This document shows positions 23,631-31,609 of a DNA stretch of 64,000 bases, one piece after another. Position 1 is the first letter of the stretch. Each line of letters starts with the position of its first letter. The notes below the pieces were generated by a model. That model was given only the letters and a program-made list of their open reading frames with translations, was not told where the DNA came from and ran no database searches. This DNA comes from Hymenobacter persicinus (GTDB taxonomy: Bacteria > Bacteroidota > Bacteroidia > Cytophagales > Hymenobacteraceae), in the NCBI RefSeq assembly GCF_004167665.1, contig NZ_SEWE01000005.1, forward strand, positions 80,371 through 144,370, in the 5' to 3' direction. The position numbers were made by a program, and so were the translations under genes.

Positions 23631-23733
23631 CGGTAGCGCCAGTACCACACAAATCGAAAATCAGATCCAGTGCTACTTTCATCGGGCCTCGTTGAAAGTA
23701 GCACTGGATTTCGATTGGCAGAATTTGCTACCG
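23631..23733. repeat. Large imperfect palindrome with a perfect 17-bp stem
   Basis: The core is a perfect 17-bp inverted repeat (ATCCAGTGCTACTTTCA at 23665-23681 and its complement at 23693-23709, 11-nt loop). It is extended by AATCGAA (23652-23658)/TTCGATT (23710-23716) and CGGTAGC (23631-23637)/GCTACCG (23727-23733). No T-run follows, so it is not an ordinary terminator. It lies between the ketoacyl synthase and M28 peptidase genes and looks like a mobile palindromic unit or a folded 5' leader. Confidence 0.7.
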
Positions 23734-23829
23734 CCAGTGCCGGTTTCCGTACTTGGGGCTGCCCGGCCTCACTTCGCCGGCACGTTGCTGCCTAGATACC
23801 ACCTTTGTCCTTCTGCTCACTTACTGCTT

Positions 23830-25209
23830 ATGTCCTTGAAATTCCCCGCTGCCGCCTCCTTCCTTGCCCTTGCCACGCTGGCCGCGCCGGCCGCCCTGCA
23901 CGCCCAGTCGGCGGCGCCGGCCACCACGCCCGACGCCACCATCCGGCAGATGGTGGAGGCCGTGTCGGCTAAAAACCTGGAGGCCGACGTGCGCCGGCTG
24001 GTCAGCTTCGGTACCCGCCACACGCTGAGCGACACCAAGGACAAAAAGCGCGGCATCGGCGCGGCCCGGCGCTGGGTGGAAGACGAGTTCAGAAAGTACA
24101 GCAAGGCCAGCGGCGGCCGGCTGGTCGTCACCCAGGACACGTTTACCATCAAGCCCGACGGCCGGCGCATCAACCGGCCCGTGGTGATGGCCAACGTAAT
24201 GGCCACCTTGCCCGGCACCGACCCCAACGACACCCGAGTCTTCATCGTCAGCGGCCACATCGACTCTAGGGTGAGTGACGTGATGAATGCCACGGCCGAC
24301 GCGCCCGGCGCCAACGACGACGGCTCGGGCACGGCCGCCGTGATGGAGCTGGCCCGGGTGATGAGCCAGCAGAAATTTCCCTGCACCCTCATTTTCGTGG
24401 CCGTGCAGGGCGAAGAGCAGGGCCTCTACGGCTCGACCCACCTGGCCCAGCGCGCTAAAAAGGAAAACTGGAACCTGACGGCCATGCTCAACAACGACAT
24501 CGTGGGCAACTCCACCGGCCACGACCCCGAAATCAAGGACGACAAGCACCTGCGCGTATTCAGTGAGGGCGTGCCGGCCGCCGAAACGCCCGATGAGGCC
24601 AAAACCCGCCGGGTGCTTAGCTCCGAAAACGACTCGCCCTCCCGGCAGCTGGCCCGCTACGCCCAGACGGCCGCCAAGCAGTACGTGGACGGCCTGGAAG
24701 TGGTGCTGGAGTACCGCCCCGACCGGTTTCTGCGCGGCGGCGACCATACGCCCTTCAACCAGCAGGGCTTCACGGCGGTGCGCTTCACAGAGATGAACGA
24801 GGACTTCACCCACCAGCACCAGGATCTGCGCACCGAAAACGGCCGCGCCTACGGCGACACCCCCGAGGGCGTCGACTACCAGTACCTGCGCAAAAACACC
24901 GGCGTGAACCTGGCGACCCTGGCTGGCCTGGCCCTGGCGCCCGCCGCGCCCCAGAACGTGGGCGTGCTCACCAGTGGCCTCACCAACCGCACCGAGCTGA
25001 AGTGGGAAGCCCCGAAAGCCGGCGAAAAGCCCGCGGGCTACTACGTGCTGATGCGCGAAACCAGCGCCCCGCAGTGGCAGCAGAAGTTCTACGTGACCGA
25101 CACCAAGGCCGACCTACCCCACAGCAAGGACAACTACCTGTTCGGAGTGGTCAGCGTGGATGCGGAAGGCCACGAGAGCCTGCCGGTGCTGCCCAAGCCG
25201 GTGCGGTAG
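23830..25209 (+). CDS. Secreted M28-family aminopeptidase with C-terminal Fn3-like domain
   Basis: A 459-residue zinc peptidase with signal peptide (MSLKFPAAASFLALATLAAP...HAQ). The di-zinc site motifs of family M28 are present: SGHIDSR (His143, Asp145), ANDDGSGTAA, EEQGLYGS, NNDIVGNS and GGDHTPFNQQG. The C-terminal 90 residues (APQNVGVLTSGLTNRTELKWEAP...) look like a fibronectin type III domain. It probably trims peptides outside the cytoplasm. Start is ATG 23830 because the upstream in-frame ATG lies inside the palindrome and would spoil the signal peptide. Confidence 0.9.
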   Translation: MSLKFPAAASFLALATLAAPAALHAQSAAPATTPDATIRQMVEAVSAKNLEADVRRLVSFGTRHTLSDTKDKKRGIGAARRWVEDEFRKYSKASGGRLVVTQDTFTIKPDGRRINRPVVMANVMATLPGTDPNDTRVFIVSGHIDSRVSDVMNATADAPGANDDGSGTAAVMELARVMSQQKFPCTLIFVAVQGEEQGLYGSTHLAQRAKKENWNLTAMLNNDIVGNSTGHDPEIKDDKHLRVFSEGVPAAETPDEAKTRRVLSSENDSPSRQLARYAQTAAKQYVDGLEVVLEYRPDRFLRGGDHTPFNQQGFTAVRFTEMNEDFTHQHQDLRTENGRAYGDTPEGVDYQYLRKNTGVNLATLAGLALAPAAPQNVGVLTSGLTNRTELKWEAPKAGEKPAGYYVLMRETSAPQWQQKFYVTDTKADLPHSKDNYLFGVVSVDAEGHESLPVLPKPVR

Positions 25210-25239
25210 GCAGCAGATTTACAACTTGAGGGTTATAGC

Positions 25240-25884
25240 GTGAAGATTAAACAGGTTTTAAAGACTGTTACCGTACTTCTGCTATGGCTGATTGCGCCCT
25301 CCGTTTCTGCGCAATATCAAAAAAGCGCCCTGGAGATTCAGATCGAGCAACTGGTAGCCGACCTGCGCCGTCAACGGATTGACACCGTCTGTACCTACCA
25401 AGAGTACTGCGTAGGCTGCCGGGGTAGCCGGGTTGCTGATGACTCGCCCTGCACTACCAAGGGAATCCTGATTCCAACCTATCTATTCTGGCAGAAAGCG
25501 GGCCGCACGTACCGGCAGTATCTGGACAACTGTGAAACGCGCGTACCGGAGGAAATAGCAGCGGAGTTTTGGGCTTATACCAGCCGTTTTAAGCACCAGC
25601 TACAAGTCGAAGAAATCAAGGACTTTCATATCATGGATAATGGAAAGCCAGAGCAAGTGTCTCGGAACCACGGGGGCAGCTTCTCATTTGACATTATCCT
25701 CGGGCAGGATACCATCAAGCAATACTTCGACGACTTCGCGCTTACCAAATTCACTCGGTTTGCGCGCAAAAAGAGCTTCAACATTTATTACCGATCAAAC
25801 CACCGTACCCACACTTACAAACTGCAACGAATGCTGTCCCATGCGGCGGCGCAGAAGCCGGTAGCAGTTCCACCAAAAGGATAG
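25240..25884 (+). CDS. Secreted hypothetical protein
   Basis: A 214-residue protein that starts with GTG at 25240 and has a signal peptide (MKIKQVLKTVTVLLLWLIAPSVSAQ). The mature protein has four Cys in its first half (CTYQEYCVGC...C), an Asp/Lys mix and a basic, His-rich C-terminus. GC is a little lower than in neighbours. I do not recognise a family. It follows the M28 peptidase by 30 nt in the same direction and may be co-transcribed. Confidence 0.65.
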   Translation: MKIKQVLKTVTVLLLWLIAPSVSAQYQKSALEIQIEQLVADLRRQRIDTVCTYQEYCVGCRGSRVADDSPCTTKGILIPTYLFWQKAGRTYRQYLDNCETRVPEEIAAEFWAYTSRFKHQLQVEEIKDFHIMDNGKPEQVSRNHGGSFSFDIILGQDTIKQYFDDFALTKFTRFARKKSFNIYYRSNHRTHTYKLQRMLSHAAAQKPVAVPPKG

Positions 25885-26093
25885 CCGTAGGCGGCCACTT
25901 TGCCACCTTGGCAATTCGGCATTACCGAAATGAAAAATGCGTGGTAGCCAAGCGGGTATTAAACTGATTGGCGACAAAAAAAACAGTTGGTTTACGCCGC
26001 GCAAGCGCCGGTCCGCTATTATCGAAGCGGCAGCTTTCCGGAGTTGGCACGGCGGGTGCGGCTTAGCGGGCACAACCAACTTCTTGCTTTGCC

Positions 26094-26870
26094 ATGCTTC
26101 TTACCACTGCCGCCATCATCGTCGTTTTCCTGCTCCTGGGTTTGCGCGTAGCCCAGGAATACGAGCGGGCCATTGTGTTTCGGCTGGGCCGCTACGTGGG
26201 CCAGCGCGGACCCGGGCTGTACTGGATTATCCCATTCATCGAGCGCCGCGTGACGGTGGACATGCGCACCAAGACCGTGGAGCTGGAGCAGCAGGAAACC
26301 ATTACCAAGGACTCGGTGACCATCAAGGTGAATGCCGTGCTCCGGTTTAAGGTGCTCGACCCGGCCAAGGCCATCATCAAGGTTGCCAACTTCAACCAGG
26401 CCGTGTACCAGCTCTCCGTCACGGCCCTGCGCAACGTCATCGGCCAGCACCAGCTCGACGAGGTGCTCAAGTCGCGCCAGGAAATCAACGCTACCTTGCA
26501 GCAGCTCGTCGACGCGGCCACCGAGCCCTGGGGCGTGCAGATTGAGATGGTCGAAATCAAGGACGTGGAAATCCCCGAGTCCATGCAGCGGGCCATGGCC
26601 CGGGAGGCCGAGGCCATCCGCGAGAAGCGGGCCCGCATCATCAAGGCCGAGGCCGAATTGGAAGCCAGCATCAAGCTCACCCAGGGCGCCAAGCAGATGG
26701 AGCAGAGCCCGATTTCGCTGGAGCTGCGCCGGATGCAGATGCTGTCCGAAATCGGCATCGACAACAATACCACGACCATTGTGATGGTGCCCTCGGAGTT
26801 TACCAACGCCGCCCGCAGCCTCTCCCAGCTGGTGGGGCCGGGGGAGAAAAATAGCGGCCCGTTGCAATAA
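26094..26870 (+). CDS. Stomatin-like SPFH/Band 7 protein (slipin)
   Basis: A 258-residue SPFH protein: one N-terminal membrane helix (MLLTTAAIIVVFLLLGLRVA), then the band-7 domain with family blocks ERAIVFRLGRYVGQRGPGLYWIIPFIERRVTVDMRT and VKVNAVLRFKV, and a coiled-coil charged region. It ends in VGPGEKNSGPLQ. Bacterial slipins are thought to organise membrane microdomains and are often next to NfeD-like proteins; none is adjacent here. ATG 26094 follows the box-like TTGCTTTG. Confidence 0.92.
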   Translation: MLLTTAAIIVVFLLLGLRVAQEYERAIVFRLGRYVGQRGPGLYWIIPFIERRVTVDMRTKTVELEQQETITKDSVTIKVNAVLRFKVLDPAKAIIKVANFNQAVYQLSVTALRNVIGQHQLDEVLKSRQEINATLQQLVDAATEPWGVQIEMVEIKDVEIPESMQRAMAREAEAIREKRARIIKAEAELEASIKLTQGAKQMEQSPISLELRRMQMLSEIGIDNNTTTIVMVPSEFTNAARSLSQLVGPGEKNSGPLQ

Positions 26871-26943
26871 TCTGCGCCCGCCTGCCGTACTTGCACCCGC
26901 AAACCCTGCTGCGGCCGCTGCTGGCGCCGCCTAGTTTTTCGGT

Positions 26944-27051
26944 ATGAACCGCATTTCTTTCCCTTCGTCCGCGCAGTTTTCGGTGGCCTCGGCTGGCCGA
27001 ACCGCCATGCCCGCGACGCGTAAGAAATGCCTGAAACGGACCACGACCTGA
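26944..27051 (+). CDS. Leader peptide ORF upstream of lysC-lysA (possible attenuator)
   Basis: A short ORF of 35 codons (from ATG 26944) or, more likely, 14 codons from the in-frame ATG 27007 (MPATRKKCLKRTTT). It contains three Lys (two consecutive) and three consecutive Thr codons and ends 40 nt before a perfect terminator. Segment CGCGACG (27012-27018, inside the ORF) can pair with CGTCGCG (27053-27059). That segment, as GACCGTCGC (27050-27058), can pair at 8 of 9 positions with the left terminator arm. This is the 1:2, 2:3, 3:4 pairing of a classical attenuator. No expression evidence exists in the sequence. Confidence 0.55.
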   Translation: MNRISFPSSAQFSVASAGRTAMPATRKKCLKRTTT

Positions 27052-27090
27052 CCGTCGCGAACCTTCATGCCATCTTCCCTTGAGCATTGA

Positions 27091-27121
27091 GCGCCGGTCC
27101 TTCCAGACCGGCGCTTTTTTT
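27091..27121 (+). terminator. Terminator (candidate attenuator) 58 nt upstream of lysC
   Basis: Perfect 9-bp stem GCGCCGGTC (27091-27099) and GACCGGCGC (27106-27114), 6-nt loop, then seven T. It lies between the small leader ORF and lysC with no stop of a full gene nearby, so it most likely acts on the lysC-lysA transcript itself. Confidence 0.9.
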
Positions 27122-27178
27122 GTCGTTTTTTGGCCGTTTGCGCGGCGCCTTCCCGTGTTACTCCCAGTTTCTGTCCCT

Positions 27179-28519
27179 ATGAAAGTTCTCAAGTTCGGCG
27201 GCACGTCCGTCGGCAGCGCCGAGCGGATGCGCGCCCTGCCCGCCCTGATTCAAGGCTCCGAGCCCCGCATCGTGGTGCTCTCGGCCATGTCGGGCACCAC
27301 CAACGCCCTGGTCAGCATTGCCCGCCTGCTCTACGAGGGCGACCAGACCGCCGCCAACTACCAGATTGAGATTCTGCGCCAGCACTACCTCATCGTGGCC
27401 CGGGAGCTGCTGCCCGACCCGGCCGTGGCCTCCGAGGCCATCCATCACCTGGACGCCTCATTCAAAAGCATTTTCGGCCTGACCCGCAACCCGCTTTCCC
27501 CCGCCGGGGAGCGGCTGATTCTGGCCCAGGGCGAGCTGCTGAGCACGTTGCTGTTTCACCGCTACTACACCGGCATTCTGGGAAAATCGGCCACGCTGCT
27601 GCCCGCCCTGGACTTTATGCGCCTCGACGCCAACGACGAGCCCGACGCCGACTACATCGAGCAGCACCTGGCCGCCACGCTGGCGCAATTTCCGCAGGAG
27701 CAGCTCTTCATCACCCAGGGCTACATCTGCCGCAACGCCCACGGCGACATCGATAACCTCAAGCGCGGGGGTTCCGACTACTCGGCCTCGCTGATTGGGG
27801 CCGCCGCCCACGCCGCCGAAATCCAGATCTGGACCGACATCGACGGGCTGCACAACAACGACCCGCGGGTGGTGGAAGGCACCTACCCCATCCGGGAATT
27901 GTCGTTTGACGAGGCCGCCGAGCTGGCTTACTTCGGAGCCAAGATCCTGCACCCGAGCTCGATTCTGCCGGCCGCCAAACACGGCATTCCGGTGCGCCTG
28001 CTCAACACCATGCAGCCCGAGGCGCCCGGCACGCTGATTTCGGACCGCACCGGCTCCGATGCCATCAAGGCCGTGGCCGCCAAGGACGGGCTGGTGGCCA
28101 TCAAGGTGAAGTCGAGCCGGATGCTGCTGGCCCACGGCTTTCTGCGCCACCTGTTCGAGGTCTTTGAGCGCCACCGCACCTCCATCGACATGATTACGAC
28201 CTCGGAAGTGGCCGTGTCCCTGACCATCGACGACGCCACGCACCTGCCCGAAATCCTGGAGGAACTGCGCGGCTTCGGCACGGTGGAAGTCGACGAAAAC
28301 CAGACCATCGTGTGTTTGGTCGGTAACCTGATTCAGGCCGACCACGGCTCGGCTCGGCTCGTGTTCAACGCCCTGCGCGACATTCCGCTGCGCATGATTT
28401 CCTATGGGGGCTCGCCCAACAACATCAGCATCCTGATTAATACCGCCGACAAAGCCCGGGCCCTGCAGGTGCTCAACGAAGGCCTGTTTCAGCGCAACAC
28501 CGAAGTAGCGCACTCCTAA
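27179..28519 (+). CDS. lysC: Aspartate kinase
   Basis: A 446-residue aspartokinase, first enzyme of the aspartate pathway to lysine, threonine and methionine. It begins MKVLKFGGTSVGS, with the conserved FGGTSV, and has RGGSDYSASL, TDIDGLHNNDPRVV and, in the C-terminal ACT regions, HGFLRHLFEVFERHRTSIDMITTSEVAVSL plus VCLVGNLI. The two ACT repeats indicate feedback control. Start ATG 27179 is chosen because upstream frames would run through the terminator. lysA follows 44 nt downstream, so lysine is the likely end product controlled here. Confidence 0.95.
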   Translation: MKVLKFGGTSVGSAERMRALPALIQGSEPRIVVLSAMSGTTNALVSIARLLYEGDQTAANYQIEILRQHYLIVARELLPDPAVASEAIHHLDASFKSIFGLTRNPLSPAGERLILAQGELLSTLLFHRYYTGILGKSATLLPALDFMRLDANDEPDADYIEQHLAATLAQFPQEQLFITQGYICRNAHGDIDNLKRGGSDYSASLIGAAAHAAEIQIWTDIDGLHNNDPRVVEGTYPIRELSFDEAAELAYFGAKILHPSSILPAAKHGIPVRLLNTMQPEAPGTLISDRTGSDAIKAVAAKDGLVAIKVKSSRMLLAHGFLRHLFEVFERHRTSIDMITTSEVAVSLTIDDATHLPEILEELRGFGTVEVDENQTIVCLVGNLIQADHGSARLVFNALRDIPLRMISYGGSPNNISILINTADKARALQVLNEGLFQRNTEVAHS

Positions 28520-28563
28520 CGGCAACCCGCCGGACGCATCATTTACCACTGCTTAGCTTACCC

Positions 28564-29712
28564 ATGTCTTTTTCTCTTCCGGCCGCCGCGGCCGCGCGCG
28601 AAACGCCTTTTTACCTCTACGACCTGGCCCTGCTGGAGCAAACGCTGACGGCGGTGCAGCAGGCGGCCCGGCCGCGCGGCTTTCAGGTGCACTACGCCCT
28701 GAAAGCCAACGCCAACGCCCCCATCCTGGAGCTCATCCAGCAGCACGGGCTGGGCGCCGACTGCGTGAGCGGGGCTGAAGTGCAGCGGGCCCTGGACACG
28801 GGCTTTGCGCCGGACCACATCGTGTTTGCCGGCGTAGGCAAGTCGGATGCGGAAATCAAGCGGGCTTTGGCCGCCGATATCTGGTGCTTTAATGCCGAGT
28901 CGGCCCAGGAGCTGGAGGTGCTCAACGAGCTGGCCGGGGCCCAGGGGCGCAAAGCCCGGGTGGCGCTGCGCATCAACCCCAACGTGGACGCCCACACCCA
29001 CCACTACATCACCACGGGCCTGGAAGCCAACAAGTTTGGCATCAGCCTGCAGGACCTGGGTGCGGTAGTTGACCAGCTCGGCGCGCTGCCCCACCTCGAG
29101 CTGGTAGGCCTGCACGCCCACATCGGCTCCCAGATTACGGATCTGGGCGTGTTTGCCGAGCTCAGCCGCAAGCTCAACGAGCTGCAAACCTGGCTCGAAG
29201 GGCGGGGCCACCACCTGCCCCACCTCAACGTGGGCGGCGGCCTGGGCATCGATTACCACGCGCCCGACGCCAACCCGATTCCGGATTTTGAGGCCTATTT
29301 CCAGGTGTTTGAGCAGCACCTGGTGCGCCGGCCCGGGCAGCGAATCCACGTGGAGCTGGGTCGGGCCATTGTGGCCCAGAGCGGGGCGCTGGTGAGCCGG
29401 GTGCTGTACGTGAAGCGCAGCCAGCAAACCAACTTCGCCATCCTCGACGCGGGCATGACCGAGCTGATCCGCCCCGCCCTCTACGACAGCTACCACCTGA
29501 TTCAGAACCTGAGCAGCCAGGGTTCCAAACAGCTCTACGACGTGGTAGGGCCCATCTGCGAGTCGTCGGACACCTTCGGGCGCGAGGTGGCTTTGCCCGA
29601 AACCAAGCGCGGCGACCTAGTCGTGATTCGCTCCACCGGCGCTTACGGGGAGGTAATGGCCTCGAACTACAACCTGCGCGAAAAGGCGGAAGCGGTATAC
29701 GTGGGCCAGTAA
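28564..29712 (+). CDS. lysA: Diaminopimelate decarboxylase
   Basis: A 382-residue PLP enzyme that decarboxylates meso-diaminopimelate to lysine. PLP Lys47 is in HYALKANAN; further family blocks are SGAEVQRAL, INPNVDAHTHHYITTG, HAHIGSQI, GGGLGIDY, ELGRAIVAQSG, CESSDTFGRE and the final GAYGEVMASNYN. Slightly shorter than the typical 400-420 residues, but all active-site blocks are present. It follows lysC and is ended by a strong terminator. Confidence 0.95.
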   Translation: MSFSLPAAAAARETPFYLYDLALLEQTLTAVQQAARPRGFQVHYALKANANAPILELIQQHGLGADCVSGAEVQRALDTGFAPDHIVFAGVGKSDAEIKRALAADIWCFNAESAQELEVLNELAGAQGRKARVALRINPNVDAHTHHYITTGLEANKFGISLQDLGAVVDQLGALPHLELVGLHAHIGSQITDLGVFAELSRKLNELQTWLEGRGHHLPHLNVGGGLGIDYHAPDANPIPDFEAYFQVFEQHLVRRPGQRIHVELGRAIVAQSGALVSRVLYVKRSQQTNFAILDAGMTELIRPALYDSYHLIQNLSSQGSKQLYDVVGPICESSDTFGREVALPETKRGDLVVIRSTGAYGEVMASNYNLREKAEAVYVGQ

Positions 29713-29736
29713 CGGGCGGCCTGCCAAACGTAAAAG

Positions 29737-29770
29737 AGCCCTTCCTCGTCCCGACGAGGAAGGGCTTTTT
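29737..29770. terminator. Terminator after lysA
   Basis: Twelve-bp perfect stem AGCCCTTCCTCG (29737-29748) and CGAGGAAGGGCT (29755-29766), 6-nt loop, T-run forward and A-rich upstream, so it can also act on the converging GT39 gene. Confidence 0.93.
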
Positions 29771-29826
29771 GCTTACGTGAGTCGTCGAAACAGCTGGCCG
29801 CGCCGCTCAGTCTGGCAAATGTGTTT

Positions 29827-31488
29827 CTACCAGCCGCTGGAATACAGGGTCCACTCCCCCACTTTCTCCTGGGTGGAAAACGCGCGGAGCAGCCACTGCC
29901 GCTCGGGCTTCACCTCGCCTTTGACCAGCAGCACCGGGTGCTGGGTGAGCAGGGTGCGCACGTAGGTCTCCCGGGTGGAATCGGTGAGGTAGACCAAGTT
30001 CTGCTGCCACGTGAGGCCGGGCTCAAACTGCGTTTCCCGGGTCAGGTTGTGGTTGCCGTCGTGCAAGGACACCGGCAGCCGGCCCAGCTCAAAGGCCAGG
30101 GACGGCAACAGCTGGTCGTACACCAAGATGGGCCGGCCCGTGAGCTGCCGGCGCGCCAGCAGCTCGGCCAGGGGGCGGCTGCCGTTGAAGCGCAGCTGAT
30201 TCTGGTGCAGAATCGGCTTGGCCGCCAGCAGCAGGGCCGCGGTGAAGATGGTGGCAATGGCCAGCAGCCGGGGCGCCACCCGCACCTGGTCCCAGAGGGC
30301 GTGCTGGAGCACCAGCAGCACAATGCCCGTTGCCGGCCACAGGGCCGTGGCCGGGCTCACTTCCAGCGGCACGGGCAACACCGTCACCAGGGCCGGCAGC
30401 AGGCACAGCGCCGCCAGCACCAGGCCGTAGAAAAAGCCCAGCCCGAGGTACCAGCGCTGCAGAGCGGCGTCGCTCAGGCGGCCTAGGTAGTACACGGTCA
30501 GCAGCGCCACGCCCGCAAACAACGGCAGCACGTAGAGCAGCAGCTTGGAGCTGGACAGCGAGAAAAACACCAGCGGCAGCAGCACCCAGAAGATGAGCAC
30601 GTTGCGCCACTGCTGCGACACCTCAGCCCAGCGCGTGCGCACGACTTGCGTTATCAGCGCCGCCGACCAGGGCAGGCTCGTGGCCGGGGCCAGCACTAGG
30701 TAGAACCACCAGGGCTTGGCCCGCCCGAAGGTCTGGGGGTTGGCGAAACGCTCCACGGTGTGCTCAAAGAGGAAGTAGCGCACGAAGGCCGGGTTTTCAG
30801 CAATCAAATACAGATACCAGCTCAGGCCCACGAGCACAAACAGGACTAACCCCAGGGCGTGGTGCAGCGTGAAAGGGCGCCGGGGCTGCTGCTGACGGAA
30901 GTAAAACCCGATAATGGCCATCAGCGGCAGCACGAAGCCCACCGGCCCCTTGGTCAGGAAAGCCAAGCCCAAACTCACCCAGAACAGGTAGAGCCAGCGC
31001 CGGCCGCCGGCGTGGTAGTAGCGCAGAATGCCGTAGGTGGCGGCCAGCTCCAGGGTTTGCAGATAGGCGTCGGTGGTCACGTTCAGGGCCGAAATCAGCA
31101 CCACGGGCAGCGTGCCGTAGACCACGGCCGCCGCCAGAGCCCGGGCCCGGTCGTGGGCGAAGAGCAGCAGGCCCAGCCCGTAGACCAGCCCTATTTGCAG
31201 CAGTACGGCCAGCACCGGCAGCAGGCGCACCCCGAAGGCCGTAGGCCCGGCCAGGGTCAGGCCGGCAGCCGTGAGCCAGTAGGTAAGCGGGGGCTTGTGA
31301 AAGTGCTGAATGCCGAGCAGACGCGGGTGCAGCCAGTCGTGGGTGGTGAGCATTTCGCGCCCGATTTCGGCGTAGCGGGCCTCGCTGCTTTCCAGCACGC
31401 CCCAGCTACCGAGTCCGACGAAAAAGCTCCCGCCCAGCACCAGCACAAACAGCCAGAGCCAGGTACGGGACGAAAGGGAAGCGGGCAT
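29827..31488 (-). CDS. GT39-family (PMT/ArnT-like) membrane glycosyltransferase
   Basis: A 553-residue protein with about 12 hydrophobic segments. The N-terminal loop carries the acidic catalytic motif of the GT-C ArnT/PMT group (LESSEARYAEIGREML, about residues 32-48), followed by HKPPLTYWL, as in dolichol- or undecaprenyl-phosphate-sugar transferases. The C-terminal 130 residues form a soluble domain. It probably adds a sugar from a lipid carrier to a glycan or lipid on the periplasmic side. Convergent with lysA; divergent from the NAD-binding gene at 31610. Confidence 0.88.
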   Translation of the reverse strand: MPASLSSRTWLWLFVLVLGGSFFVGLGSWGVLESSEARYAEIGREMLTTHDWLHPRLLGIQHFHKPPLTYWLTAAGLTLAGPTAFGVRLLPVLAVLLQIGLVYGLGLLLFAHDRARALAAAVVYGTLPVVLISALNVTTDAYLQTLELAATYGILRYYHAGGRRWLYLFWVSLGLAFLTKGPVGFVLPLMAIIGFYFRQQQPRRPFTLHHALGLVLFVLVGLSWYLYLIAENPAFVRYFLFEHTVERFANPQTFGRAKPWWFYLVLAPATSLPWSAALITQVVRTRWAEVSQQWRNVLIFWVLLPLVFFSLSSSKLLLYVLPLFAGVALLTVYYLGRLSDAALQRWYLGLGFFYGLVLAALCLLPALVTVLPVPLEVSPATALWPATGIVLLVLQHALWDQVRVAPRLLAIATIFTAALLLAAKPILHQNQLRFNGSRPLAELLARRQLTGRPILVYDQLLPSLAFELGRLPVSLHDGNHNLTRETQFEPGLTWQQNLVYLTDSTRETYVRTLLTQHPVLLVKGEVKPERQWLLRAFSTQEKVGEWTLYSSGW

Positions 31489-31609
31489 AGAGCAGAAAGT
31501 GAGGGGAGAGCGGCAAAGTTAGCCAGAAAGGTGCGCCGCGGCTACCGATAACCAAACCGCCGGGCGCAGGTTCTATTTGCGTCCTCTTTTCCCACTCCGC
31601 TCCGCCGCC

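Noticed and set aside
27080..27178. 33-residue N-terminal extension of aspartate kinase
   Set aside because: It would include the terminator hairpin and T-run (27091-27121); the conserved start MKVLKFGGTS is at 27179.
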